A stretch of 64,000 nt of DNA from Diplolepis rosae (Eukaryota; Arthropoda; Insecta; Hymenoptera; Diplolepididae), in assembly GCA_030998225.1 (NCBI GenBank), contig JAPYXD010000741.1:1240001-1304000 (forward strand), in the 5' to 3' direction. The translations under genes and the position numbers were made by a program. Position 1 is the stretch's first letter. The number at the start of each line of letters is the position of its first letter. Shown piece after piece: positions 29,701 through 40,125 of this stretch. Under the pieces are notes generated by a model that was given only the letters and a program-made list of their open reading frames with translations, was not told the origin of the DNA and did no database searches.

Positions 29701-30660
29701 AAACAAGGAGGAATGCAATTTTTCGTCTTTAATCATGTTTTGTATAAAATTCATGATACCTTTCTAAACTTTGGAGTTTTTATGATAGAAAAATTTTGGA
29801 AAATTTAGGAATCTATTGCAAAAGTTCCTCTTTATTCATGACTCCGGATAATACTTCTCTGCATGAAAATTGAATGTATAAAACAACCAGTTGTACTTCC
29901 ACGTTTTCTTGAAATGGGTTTTCTCATTTCTTTTTGAGTAATGGATCACACGTATTTATGCAATCCTGAAAGTGCATATCATAGTATATGTATCTGACAC
30001 ATATTCTCATATACTCTTTATCATCTTCATTTAACCGCTAATGAAATGGGGAATTTGATTTTATTTCAATAGTGTAACGCATTTGAAGCTAAATTAGGAT
30101 GATTGCAATGCTTCGGTTCCATTCATTTTTTGTATAAAATTGAATGACTAAAACAACCACTTAGACTTTCATATTTTCTAGAAATGGGATTTTTCTTCTC
30201 ATTTTGAGTGATGGAACACACGTATGTATGTAATCCTGAATGTGCATATCATAGTATATGTATCTGATACAAATTCACATATACTCTTTATCATCTCCAT
30301 TTAACTGCTAATGAAATGGGGAATTTGATCTTATTTCAATCGTGCTAACGCATTTGAAGCGAAATTAGGACGATTGCAATGCTTCTTTTTTAATCATTTT
30401 TTGTATAAAATTCAAGATACTAGTTAAAGACTTAACTGCGTAGTTTTGATGATACAAAATTTTTCGAAAATGTCAAAATCGATTTCAACAAGTTATGCTT
30501 TATTCAAGACTTCAAAAAATACTTCCCTACTTCAAATGCAATGTCTAAAACAACCACTCATACTTTCATATTTTCTTCAAATGGGATTTTTCTTTTCATT
30601 TTGAGTGATGAAACACACGTATTTATGCAATCCTGAAAGTGAATATCATATTATATGTAT
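23795..30660 (+). repeat. Satellite sub-block: mixed monomers with TATGTATGTTATTTC deletion variant
   Basis: Long and short monomers are mixed. Several copies (24861, 29268 and the related 28656) have lost about 58 bp, from the TCTGACAC landmark to the TTATTTCAATAGTG landmark, leaving the junction CTATGTATGTTATTTC. No gene or unrelated insertion is visible. Confidence 0.8.
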
Positions 30661-32486
30661 CTATGTATGTTATTTCAATAGTGTAACGCGTTTTGAAGCG
30701 AAATTAGGACTTTTGCAATGTTTCGGTCCCAGTAATTTTTTGTATAATATTCAAGCTACCAGTTAAAGTCTGAACTGCGTAGTTGTGATGATACAAAATT
30801 TTTCGAAAATGTCAAAATCTATTTCAAAAAGTCATGCTTTATTCAAGACGTCAAAATATACTTCCCTACTTCAAATGCAATGTCTAAAACAACCACTCAT
30901 ACTTTCATATTTTCTCCAAATGGGATTTTTCTTTTCATCTTGAGTGATGTAAGACACGTATTTATGCAATCCTGAAAGTGCATATCATCATATATGTATC
31001 TGACACATATTCACATGTACTCTTTATCATCTTCATTAAACCCCTAATGAAATGGGGAATTTGATCTTATTTCAATAGTGTAAAGCATTTGAAGCGAAAT
31101 TAGGAAGATTGCAATGCTTCGGTTCCAATCATTTTTTGTATAAAATTGAATGACTAAAACAACCACATATACTTTCATATTTTCTAGAAATGGGATTTTT
31201 CTTTTCATTTTAAGTGATGGAACACACGTATTTATGCAGTCCTGAAAGTGCATATCATAGTATATGTATCTATGTATGTTATTTCAATAGTGTAACGCAT
31301 TTGAAGCGAAATTAGGACTTTTGCAATGTTTCGGTCCCAGTAATTTTTTGTATAATATTCAAGCTACCAGTTAAAGTCTAAACTGCGTAGTTGTGATGAT
31401 ACAAAATTTTTCGAAAATGTCAAAATCTATTTCAAAAAGTCATGCTTTATTCAGGACGTCAAAATATACTTCCCTACTTCAAATGCAATGTCTAAAACAA
31501 CCACTTATACTTTCATATTTTCTCGAAATAGGATTTTTCATTTCATTTTAAGTGATGGAACACACGTATTTATGAAAACCTGAAAGTGCATATCATAGTA
31601 TATGTATCTGACACATATTCACATATACTCATTATCATCTTCATTTAACTGCTAATGAAATGGAGAATTTGATCTTATTGCAATAGTGTAACGCATTTGA
31701 AGCGAAATTAGGACGATTGCAATGCTTCGGTTCCAATAATTTTTTGTATAAAATTGAATGACTAAAACAACCACTTATACATTCATATTTTCTAGAAATG
31801 GGATTTTTCTTTTCATTTTGAGTGATGGAACACACGTATTTGTGCAATCCTGAAAGTGCATATCATAGTATATGTATCTATGTATGTTATTTCAATAGTG
31901 TAACGCATTTGAAGCGAAATTAGGACTTTTGCAATGTTTCGGTCCCAGTAATTTTTTGTATAATATTCAAGCTACCAGTTAAAGTCTGAACTGCGTAGTT
32001 GTGATGATACAAAATTTTTCGAAAATGTCAAAATCTATTTCAAAAAGTCATGCTTTATTCAAGACGTCAAAATATACTTCCCTACTTCAAATGCAATGTC
32101 TAAAACAACCACTTATACTTTCATATTTTCTCGAAATAGGATTTTTCTTTTCATTTTAAGTGATGGAACACACGTATTTATGAAATCCTGAAAGTGCATA
32201 TCATAGTATATGTATCTGACACATATTCACATATAATTTTTTCAATCTTTAATTAACTGCAAATGATAAGTCGAACTTGCTCTAATTTCAATCGTGTAAC
32301 GCATTTTAAGCAAAACAAGGAGGAATGCAATTTTTCGTCTTTAATCATGTTTTGTATAAAATTAGGATGATTGCAATGCTTCGGTTCCATTCATTTTTTG
32401 TATAAAATTCAAGATACCAGTTAAAGTCTGAACTGTATAGTTTTGATGATACAAATTTTTTCGAAAATGTCAAAATCTATTTCAAA
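30661..32486 (+). repeat. Higher-order repeat of about 609 bp, three copies
   Basis: The CTATGTATGTT deletion junction occurs at 30661, 31270 and 31878. Each unit pairs one shortened long monomer (about 339 bp) with one short monomer (about 270 bp). Units two and three are nearly identical. Confidence 0.75.
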
Positions 32487-33230
32487 AAGTTATGCTTCAT
32501 TCACGAACTCAAATAATACTTCACTACAGCAAAATTAAATGTCTAAAACAACCACTTATACTTTCACATTTCCTTGAAATGGGTTTTCTCATTTCATTTT
32601 GAGTGATGGAACAAACGTATTTATGCAATCCGGAAAGTGCATATCATAGTATATGTATCTGATACATATTCACATATAATCTTTATCACCTTCATTTAGC
32701 TGCTAATGAAATTGGGAATTTGATCTTGTTTGAATAGTGTATCGCATTTGAAGCGAAATTATGACGATTGCAATGCTTTGGTTCCAATCATTTTTTGTAC
32801 GAAATTCAAGATACCACTTAAAGTCTGAACTGTGTAGTTTTGATGATACAAATTTTTTCGAAAATGTCAAAATCTATTTCAAAAATTTATGCTTCATTCA
32901 TGACCTCAAATTATACTTCCCTACATCAAAATTGAATGTCTAAAACAACCACTTGTACTTCCACATTTCCTTGAAATGGGTTTTCTCATTTCATTTTGAG
33001 TGTTGGAACAAACGTATTTATGCAATCCGGAAAGTGCATATCATAGTATATGTATCTGATACATATTCACATATACTCTTTATCATCTTCATTTAGCTGC
33101 TAATGAAATGGGGTATTTGATCTTATTTGAATAGTGTAACGCATTTAAAGCGAAATTAGGACGATTGCAATGCTTCGGTTCCAATTTTTTTATGTATAAA
33201 ATTCAAGATACCTGTCTAAACTCTTCTCAA

Positions 33231-33345
33231 TCTTTAATTAACTGCAAATGAATAGACGAATATGATTTAATTTCAATCGTATAACGCATTTGAAGCAATA
33301 CTTGAAGGAAATCACTTTTTCGTCTTTAATCATTTTTGAAATAAA
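33231..33345 (+). repeat. Degenerate terminal monomer, right edge of the satellite array
   Basis: TCTTTAATTAACTGCAAATG through TCGTCTTTAATCATTTTTG is a partial type B monomer with extra changes. It is followed by sequence unrelated to the satellite. The array ends in the middle of a monomer. Confidence 0.8.
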
Positions 33346-33770
33346 TACGTTGGTATCCAAGAAGCAATATTGGCCTTTGGACACACTAGCGTGTCGTTGA
33401 GTTCAACCAGGTTGATCGCATTCTTTTATAAGGAAAAGATCAGAATGGTGAACCACCTTGCTTTCTAAATATTCAGAATAGTTCTTTGTAAGTGATACTT
33501 CTGGTTGGTCAAGTTTCCCCTTCCTTAATCCATGATCCGTCTCATGGGTTTGAGGATGTCAACCCTAATAACACACTCTTTGGTTATTTTGGGGATGATC
33601 AGAAATACTGTACTTTTCTCTATTCCACCGATGTCAAGCTTCACATATACTTTGAGATGGAGGTTTTACCCGAAACCTAGCACTCTTATTTTTGGCTGTC
33701 CCAACTAATTTTGTTGATACAAAATTTACCTGAAAATAAAATATTTACGTGAAGACTTGTTGAGCGCCAG
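33346..33770. other. Unique spacer between satellite and retroelement, no gene recognised
   Basis: This stretch is not satellite and shows no recognisable LTR or coding motif. A 62-codon open frame at 33492-33680 (plus strand) has no known motif. GC content is higher than in the satellite. Confidence 0.5.
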
Positions 33771-33779
33771 TCACTACGA

Positions 33780-34478
33780 TTAGTGACAAAATTTATTTCA
33801 CTAATAATGAGACTCGAATTACATACGTGACCCAATCGCGGACTCGGAAGCAGGTCAAATGTCATACGTCTAGTAGACGACTAGGCAACCCGTACCTAGT
33901 ATAATTATTGCCATCGGCAAATAATTTCTATAAACACGCGGTTCTATCAGTTACAACGAACAACACGTGCAGTGCATTGGCGCTTTTATAATCAATGTTT
34001 ATTAATACCATACAAAGTAAATTTAGTATCACAAAATGTCTAAAATTCTAAATATCAAGTACCGGGGTCTATGTGCCCCAGGGTACGTCTTCCCGGTCAC
34101 GTGGTGGCAACTGGTCGTCTCGTGCGTCGCTCTCCGACAATCGATGGCGGTGATAATTGAGGCATCGATGTATCGATGCTCGCAAGTCTTCATGGCGGCC
34201 AGTGTTTACGTTGACTCGGTAGCCGCTTGTGCCTCATCTCCGACGCTGCTGTCCTCCGGTGCTGTTGTCCTCGTATCGCTTATGGAACAGACGGGACAGG
34301 AAGCGTAAGTGTGTGCAGTGCGTGATTAGTGTATTTCGAGTGTTCTCGGGTGGTGACGAAGCGCGGTCTCTCGTCACACGACTATTTCCCCAGGGACATA
34401 ACCCCACATGTCATAGCCGTGAGTTTATGAAATTAAATCTCTTTAATTTGACGGGTAAATTTTACCACGTCATAACTC
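33780..34478 (-). mobile_element. Probable LTR (3' end) of the minus-strand gypsy element
   Basis: On the minus strand, a purine tract (34490 to 34476, including GGTGGGGGGAG) is followed by AGTTATGACGTGG, the layout of a polypurine tract and LTR start as in 17.6/297-type elements. A minus-strand TATA box (TATAAAAG, plus-strand 33983-33990) lies about 490 bp inside, as expected for a U3 promoter. The left edge cannot be fixed because the partner LTR is not seen. The plus-strand open frames at 34036-34606 run across this region and have no coding signature. Confidence 0.45.
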
Positions 34479-34490
34479 CCCCCACCTTAA

Positions 34491-35190
34491 CCGGGGAGTA
34501 CAGGTTGCGTAAGCTTCCCCTGGCAAGTTTAAAACAACAGGAGGACCCGAAAACAAAAAAAAGCAAATCCTGGGACGCACTTCGCCTCCCCCGTGACCAC
34601 TCTTAAGCAAAACCTAGTCAAAAACAAGCAAAAGCAAAATAAGCAAAAGCATAAGTCGGGATCCACACTGGTTCCGACCCCACCAAAATCATAGGCCTAA
34701 GAAATCAAAATAAAACACATGCCAAAATTATAAAAGGCAAAATCATAAAAGCAAAAATCATAACAAAACTGCATAAGCAAAATCATAATAAGACTGCATG
34801 GGCAAAATCATAAAAGGACAAAGCAGTTAGGTAATCGGGCATACATTACGTAGATACCGGTGATTCTGCTCGGAAGATTCCTCTAGTTAGGGTCAACTTC
34901 CAGATCATTTACATTGTTACTAAATTTTCCTAGTCTTAGTAAATCCTAAACCTAGGCCTCTAAACTCTTATCTCTATTCAAATTTCTAAGTTCAAATCTT
35001 TGTCTCAACCATTACCACTAGCTTAAGTAATCAAAAATCCTTTAATTTAATCAGTAATTCTCCTAATCCTAGCCTCCCTGAACTCCCTGAATCATAAATA
35101 GAAAGACACAATACCGGGTTCCGCAAAGCAAAACCACAATAAGTCCAAAAATACAAATTTTATTATAGCCTCCCCCCTTTACACATACAG
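34491..35190. repeat. Spacer with A-rich degenerate repeats
   Basis: Between about 34610 and 34830 short units of the type AAGCAAAATCATAA repeat imperfectly. The rest is non-coding AT-rich sequence. A second minus-strand purine run (AAAGGGGGGAGG, plus-strand 35169-35181) could be an alternative polypurine tract. The stretch probably belongs to the 3' untranslated part of the minus-strand element. Confidence 0.5.
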
Positions 35191-35257
35191 GGTTTACAAG
35201 CGGCAACCAAAACACAGATAAAAAAAAGGGTGGAAAGAAAGTGGCTCTCCTCCACTT

Positions 35258-35560
35258 CTATTCTTCGCCCTTACGGCCGGCGGTACCATGGCGCCAGCTG
35301 GCGTCATGGATGGCCTTTCTGTGGACTGCAACGATTGCTGGGCGCTGAACGAGGTACTGACCCGGTTTGGCTTTCCTCCGGCCAGCCAGGTCCTCATCCG
35401 ACTCCCAGAGTTCGGAGCAGGTAGGACAGGTGGTCTTGGTCTTTCCCGGCTCACCGCAACCGAAGCAGACTGGCTGGGGCCACGGGATGAATGGACCTGG
35501 CGTTTCTCTGGCCTGGGACTCGGCCATAGCGGGACTCGGAAGCTGAAAGAAAAGGGACAA
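35258..35560 (-). CDS. Zinc-motif protein remnant downstream of integrase, minus-strand gypsy element
   Basis: This frame of 100 codons has the motif CFGCGEPGKTKTTCPTC near residues 32-48, that is C-X2-C-X9-C-X2-C. This cysteine cluster is known from Gag-like proteins of some insect Ty3/gypsy elements. Here it lies 3' of the integrase remnant rather than in gag, in the same orientation and about 100 bp downstream of the last integrase-like residues. A flanking frame (35194-35454, minus) overlaps it. I cannot tell whether this was a separate 3' ORF of the family or a rearranged piece of gag. It is probably not functional, since the rest of the element is broken. Confidence 0.45.
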   Translation of the reverse strand: MSLFFQLPSPAMAESQARETPGPFIPWPQPVCFGCGEPGKTKTTCPTCSELWESDEDLAGRRKAKPGQYLVQRPAIVAVHRKAIHDASWRHGTAGRKGEE

Positions 35561-35659
35561 GGGGACCTACATTATTCGTTTGACTCCCAGACAAAATCAT
35601 AATAACTTCCCTGGGGGTTCACCCTCATTCTGATCACCGCTGGCAGCGCAAGGTTTCAA

Positions 35660-36070
35660 GTGCCGGACGTGCTCCTCACCCGCGTTTACTTTCCTCTGGA
35701 GTCCACCAGACGGAAAACCACCGGGGATAACCGTCGCACCACCTCATACGGTCCGGAAAACTTATCCGACAATTTCGCCGCGATGTCCTTCTCCTTATTG
35801 GACAAGACCCGCTCGCGTTTAAGGACCAAGTCATTAACCTTGAAATGCCTTTAACGTCTGTGTTTGTCGTAATACTTGGCCTGGGTCTCATACGCGCGAT
35901 CTAAATTCCTCGTGATCAAATCTCGTAGGTGGCTCAATCTTTTCACTCTCTCCAGCTATTCCGAAGGTTCCGGCACACACCGCTGCTGCTTCACCCCTAC
36001 TTCGCTGCGCAATGAACGGTATGGCAAAGGTTTCCTACTAAAATTCAAAAACGCTGGCGTTACCCTAAGG
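35660..36070 (-). pseudogene. Integrase C-terminal relic of the minus-strand gypsy element
   Basis: Read on the minus strand in shifting frames, this stretch gives the AKYYDKH-type helix, a KVNDLVL strand and the FSGPYEVV motif of the GPY/F module at the C terminus of Ty3/gypsy integrases. Stops and frameshifts interrupt it several times. The part that should hold the second catalytic aspartate and the glutamate is missing: sequence jumps near 36070 from the start of the catalytic core to the region just before this module. Confidence 0.6.
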
Positions 36071-36074
36071 GATC

Positions 36075-36464
36075 CGTGATTGGCACCACTTCCACCCATT
36101 TCGTAAATAGGTCTTGGAATACCAAGACGTATTTATGGCCACTCTTGCCGCGGGGGAAAGGGCCCATCACTTCGCTCGCCACCACCGTCCAGGGTTGCTC
36201 GACAATGCGCTGCCCCATCAAGCCAGCCGGTCGGTCCTGTTTGACCTTGGACCTCTGGAAGGGGTTGCACTATCTCACAAACTTCGCTACGTCCGCGTAG
36301 ATCCCTAGCCAATAGTAGCGAAGCGACAACCGATGGTAGGTCTTCTCGACCCTCAAATGGCCCGCTTGTGGTTCTGAGTGAGCCTGTTTTAGAACCTCTA
36401 TCGTTTGCTTCTCGGGCACGACAAGCTTCCACGCATCAAGGTCCGGGATGAGTGGATCAGACAT
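36075..36464 (-). pseudogene. Integrase zinc-binding domain and start of catalytic core, broken
   Basis: The minus-strand frame 36464-36270 reads through the HHCC-type domain (AHSEPQAGHLRVEKTYHRL, then YYWLGIYADVAKFV). After a frameshift near 36270 another frame gives the start of the core (VMGPFPRGKSGHKYVLVFQD, then LFTKWVE). The residue just before VMGP, normally the first catalytic aspartate, is glutamate (codon at plus-strand 36171-36173). The remainder of the core is deleted. This is a decayed copy of a Ty3/gypsy integrase, without an obvious chromodomain. Confidence 0.75.
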
Positions 36465-36557
36465 CCCGTTTGGCCTATGCCTGTACAGCCTCTAGTCTTC
36501 CACCTTCCAATCTGGGAAGATCCAAGGCCTCTCCAGGACAGCTGCGACGCGGCGCTT

Positions 36558-37289
36558 TTACCAGGAGTCGCTTGTATCACAGGCGGATGAGATCGGCATC
36601 TCTTCATCCTCTGTGATCCTCGACAGGGCATCTGGAACGTGATGGAGCGCTCCTTTGCGGTGAATTATCTCGAAGTCGTACTCTAGAAGCTCTAGGGACC
36701 ACCTGGCTAGTCTCCCCGTGGGATTCCGCAAGCTGCGCAGCCATTTGAGGCTGCTTTGGTCGGTTATAACCTTGAAAAAGAAGCCTTCAATGTACTCCCG
36801 AAACTTGCGAATTCCCGAGACGACAGCCAGACACTCCCTTTCGATTACCGAGTAATTCCTCTCGGCCGATAGCAAAGTACGACTCGCAAAGGAGATCACG
36901 CGCTCTTCCCCATCTTGGACCTGGGTCAAGACAACTCCTAGACCGGTGTTACTCGCGTCGGTCTGTAGGTGGAAGGGGTTCGCTACAATGTCTTTAAAAC
37001 TCGGGAATTCCAAAATTAGGAAATCCTCGGCACTAACTCCCGATTTGCCGCTGAAGGAGATTTTCCAATTGTACACCAATCTGCTGAAGTCCTGAATTTC
37101 TGGCCGCGTTTCCACCCGGGAGCTGGTAAGCCCTAATCCCCGATCTTCCGGATAGCCGCCCCTGTGGTCACGTTCCGGCAATCTTGTATCCTCGTGGTAA
37201 ATGTTGTCGTTCCTTGCTTCCTCAGTACCCGGAAGTCGGTTATGCTGGCCCCGTTCCTCGTGTGTTCTTCGCCCATGATCTCCATCCAA
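36558..37289 (-). pseudogene. Gag fragment fused to RNase H, internally deleted gypsy element
   Basis: This open frame of 243 codons joins two parts. Residues about 60-92 resemble a Gag N-terminal segment (VYNWKISFSGKSGVSAEDFL). From about residue 100 it is a typical Ty3/gypsy RNase H: TDASNTGLGVVLTQ with the first catalytic Asp, IERECLAVV with the Glu, VITDQSSLKWL with the next Asp, then ARWSLELLEYDFEIIHR and the connection ending HVPDALSR. Capsid, nucleocapsid, protease and reverse transcriptase are absent, so a deletion of roughly 2-3 kb (inferred from family size) joins gag to RNase H near 37010. The following integrase lies downstream in the same orientation. Confidence 0.8.
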
Positions 37290-37330
37290 GTTTAAGGACC
37301 TGAAATCCGTCTCATACCGAGAAAAACGGT

Positions 37331-38299
37331 TCAGTCCCCCTTCTGAATCACAAACAACTCTGTTTGTCCACGCGTAGGCTCGTCCGGTATCCCTGTCTGG
37401 GTGATTGTTACCAGGTTGGTGTCCAGATTAAGTTGCAGGTCCAAACGTCCGTCTCGAAAGGGTTCACCGCGGCTACTCAGCGCATCAGGTCTGCTGTGGG
37501 CGCGGTCGCACCGTTCGGAGGTCTCGTCCGGTATTCCTTCTTCACCGAGGCCAAGCCGATCTACAATCGTGGCATCAAAAGTACCATGCTGGGCTGCTGG
37601 CGGTACCAGTGGGCAAAAATTTCTCTCCCTATGCGACTTTACCCAGTCTTCCTCACACCGTATCCCAAAAACTGGGCTCTCGTTGTTCCTCGGAAGGTGG
37701 TACTCTCCTCGTGCTCGGTTGCACATCTTCTTCGATCATCTTAAACGACGCCCGTGAGGGTCTCATCGGCGGGAAGATCGGGTCCGGTAAATGGATCGAG
37801 TACGCCAACGCTAAACCCGATGGCATCGTGAGAGCTGAAGGCGCTATTCTCGACGTAGTGACACCGCGCCCAGTTCGGAGAGTGTCATAAAACTTTCAGT
37901 GCACCCACTCGACGTACCCGCCATCGTCGTAATCGAAAAACTAGGAATGACTTCGCTAGCCGTAACCGTAACAGAAGCTCGAACTCATACTGGGATCTCC
38001 GTGTGGTTATCTACATCCTTATGAGCCTCCAGGCCCCTCAGATCGTCTCTACTGCCCTGTGTAGCGTTGGATGCGAGGTCCGATACCGAACACCTGTCCG
38101 AAAACCCTCTGTAAAGTAGCAGCAGTCTTTTAAGCCGTCTACATTTTTCTGACCTAGAACCGCCCACGGCGAGTTTATGCCGTATCAACGCGTCAATCAA
38201 CTCAGTATCCGAAAGTCCGAAGATACATTCGACAATTTGGTCTACGGTCTCTAGCACACTTACTTCTTCCGTAAGAGACATTTTCGCGCGCCTGAACAA
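37331..38299 (-). pseudogene. Gag 5' region of the minus-strand gypsy element, broken
   Basis: Two frames on the minus strand, 38299-37985 (104 codons) and 37726-37331 (131 codons), lie upstream of the gag-RNase H fusion. The first has a compact helical segment (LSDTELIDALIRHKLAVGG, then SRSEKCRRLKRLLLL) resembling the SAP-like N terminus found in Gag of some insect gypsy elements. The second has no motif I recognise. Frames are interrupted between them. Assignment to gag rests on order and on the SAP-like pattern, so it is moderate. Overlapping plus-strand frames (37364-37890) are shadows. Confidence 0.5.
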
Positions 38300-38707
38300 A
38301 ATCTTAGGCCTCAGACCAAAACTTCAGACAAGCGGGCGTTTTACGATCCCTTGCATACTACATTCAAGTTAAAACGGAACTATTACTCCCGCAAATCTAA
38401 ACTGAGTAGTTTGAATTCCCAAGTAATATCCCTATTGCCCAATTTCCCTATAAGCGTAGTAATGTGCGTTATTCCGTATCTTATAGTTCGACTTTCTACA
38501 TTGCTCGAATAATTTCGGAAAGTAAGCTCTGCCTCGTAATTTTCCAATAACCTGAAAAAAAACTTTTCCAACGATTCCGAATATGACACTTTTTTAAGCT
38601 CACAAAAGAACTGGAAAGCAGCGAGAAGCACTGCTGCGTGATAGTTGTAGCAAGCAAAATTTACCAGAGCCCGGAAATATCCGAAAGCAGTAAATAATCG
38701 CCACCAG
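38300..38707 (-). other. Upstream remnant of the minus-strand element, nothing recognised
   Basis: A minus-strand frame of 82 codons (38631-38383) has no known motif. No 5' LTR of the minus-strand element is visible; the region runs directly into the LTR starting at 38708, so the older element was probably cut by that insertion. Confidence 0.4.
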
Positions 38708-39417
38708 TGTTACATCCCAGTAACTTTTAAAATTTTATATTGCCCTTGTGCAAGGGAAACACGCCAATCACCAAAGATAGCGAGGAAGACATCATTCAAA
38801 TATAATAGTGTTCCTATGATAAATTATCATATGGACCGGGTAGCTGTGCGCATGAGGTAAACCTATGTATACCTCACGTCGACGAATCGGTTTGACACAT
38901 GGTAATAAGAGATAAAGAAGAACAGCACTCTGTCTATATGGTAATTGCACCCGTGGTAATGGGTCAGTAACTCACGCCGCGTGCCGATAAAGTAATAACG
39001 CTGTGCTAATAACCTAATGAGAGAATGAGAAGTTATCGGTACAGCCTCATTAATTATAATGACTAAATATTATAATCATTATTATGTTAATATTAATTAT
39101 GTATCAACATTACACCATAACTATTATTAATATCTCGGGTAGTAAAATAGTATTGATCAATATTATCGCCATTATGTATTGATTGCCGATGAGTCGATCA
39201 CGATCAATGAATAAAAATCGATCATTGATTATGGATCATAGATAACAAATTGATTGACTGATCATTGGCAATCAATTAATGATCATACTTCATAAAATAA
39301 GTAACACAAATTGTAAACAAATAAATGCAGAAATGAGTAATTAAAAATGCATTTATTTGGAAACTAGATATAAAATTGGGCAATAGAAGAGATGAACTCA
39401 TGAACCCTTGCAGAGAT

Positions 39418-39526
39418 CGTGCCTGGCCACCGATTCGCAATTCGTACGTGCCTTGCCACCGATTTGCGATTCGAACGTGCCTTGCCACCGATTTGCGATT
39501 CGAACGTGCCGTGCCACCGATTTACG
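39418..39526 (+). repeat. 29-bp tandem repeat, 3.7 copies, in U3
   Basis: Unit CGTGCCTTGCCACCGATTTG plus nine bases, at 39418, 39447, 39476 and a partial copy at 39505. Copies two and three are identical. Position just upstream of the TATA box suggests enhancer-type repeats, as in other LTRs. Confidence 0.9.
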
Positions 39527-39559
39527 TTGATCTGCTCCCACTAATAGAAGCATCAATAG

Positions 39560-39597
39560 TATATATACCCCAGATTCACCTCTGGAGGTTTGTCATT
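39560..39597 (+). promoter_or_regulatory. LTR core promoter (TATATA and TCATT initiator)
   Basis: TATATA at 39560-39565 is followed 33 bp later by TCATT at 39593-39597, close to the arthropod initiator consensus. Spacing is right for a TATA-Inr promoter. Confidence 0.6.
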
Positions 39598-40109
39598 AAG
39601 TTCCGAACAGTTGTACGGTTGTTAGGTCTGGACCGGTAATTGAACGTCGTGAGCAGACCCTTCGATAAACGTCAGTCTCATTGGATTTCTATGAGCAACT
39701 CAACATTCGGTACTTGGTAAATAAAATCCTTGGTCCTTAAGTGGTGCCAGTCCGGAACCGTAGTGCTAGATAGTTCCTTTGGATTACGTGCATCGTCGTA
39801 TTTAGTCGTGTCGGTAAATAGTGATTTATTTCTGAAATCGGGACGAACTAACCTATCTTGTTAACAAGTGCATGTTTGATTCATTTCTCGTGTACTCAAC
39901 AAGATACGTAAGCGGATAATTGATCACATCAGTTGCTGGTGGACTTGCATCCCTTACACCATACCTTCTGTAAAATTTATCGTTGTTTTGCTACCTCACG
40001 GAGACTCAAACGAAACTCAACTATCCTGCAAGGATTTGTGCGCGTTGACTTGCAATAACAGGAGTAATAAACGACAATTCTCTCTTTTGCCCTCTAATTT
40101 AAGAGGTAG

Positions 40110-40120
40110 ACAAGTAAGTT
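40110..40120 (+). promoter_or_regulatory. Candidate 5' splice site in R-U5
   Basis: ACAA/GTAAGTT, with GT at 40114-40115, is a strong match to a splice donor. The other element has AAA/GTAAGTAT at a comparable place in its LTR (47429). Confidence 0.5.
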
Positions 40121-40125
40121 ATATA

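Larger units (their letters stand above)
1..33345 (+). repeat. AT-rich satellite array, one orientation
   Basis: The whole stretch is tandem copies of one satellite. Landmarks repeated in every monomer are GTATTTATGCAATCCTGAAA, then TCTGACACATATTC, then GAAATGGGGAATTTGATC, then GCGAAATTAGGACGATTGCA. A long monomer (about 397 bp; for example the GTTATGCTTC landmark at 2752 and 3149) and a short monomer (270 bp) alternate irregularly, and a divergent third type is interspersed. All copies point the same way. The short open frames of 60-94 codons on both strands recur with the monomers and have no coding character, so they are not annotated as genes. Higher-order repeats and the size of the array suggest centromeric or pericentromeric heterochromatin, which is inference. 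The array starts outside the window. Confidence 0.97.

Noticed and set aside
1..33230. Many open frames of 60-94 codons on both strands
   Set aside because: They recur with the satellite monomers at the same phase, end within a monomer, and have no motif. They are by-products of tandem repetition.
1..33345. CRISPR-like array
   Set aside because: Units are 270-397 bp without short direct repeats and unique spacers; this is eukaryotic satellite DNA.
33492..33680. 62-codon plus-strand frame in unique spacer
   Set aside because: Short, no recognisable motif and no supporting context.
33759..33769. TGGCGCTCAAC on the minus strand, similar to the start of a tRNA-Lys primer site
   Set aside because: Only about the first ten bases fit and no internal region follows on its downstream side.
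34036..34606. Overlapping plus-strand frames of 90 and 125 codons
   Set aside because: They lie across the probable LTR of a minus-strand element and show no domain pattern; GC-richer sequence gives longer chance frames.
35230..37890. Numerous plus-strand frames opposite the gypsy relics
   Set aside because: They are shadows of the minus-strand gag, RNase H and integrase sequences.
38680..38707. TGGTGGCG on the minus strand directly beside the LTR end at 38708, like a primer-binding site for a minus-strand element
   Set aside because: The following bases fit no tRNA 3' end I know, while the plus-strand site at 40500 matches tRNA-Leu over 18 nt; taken as chance.
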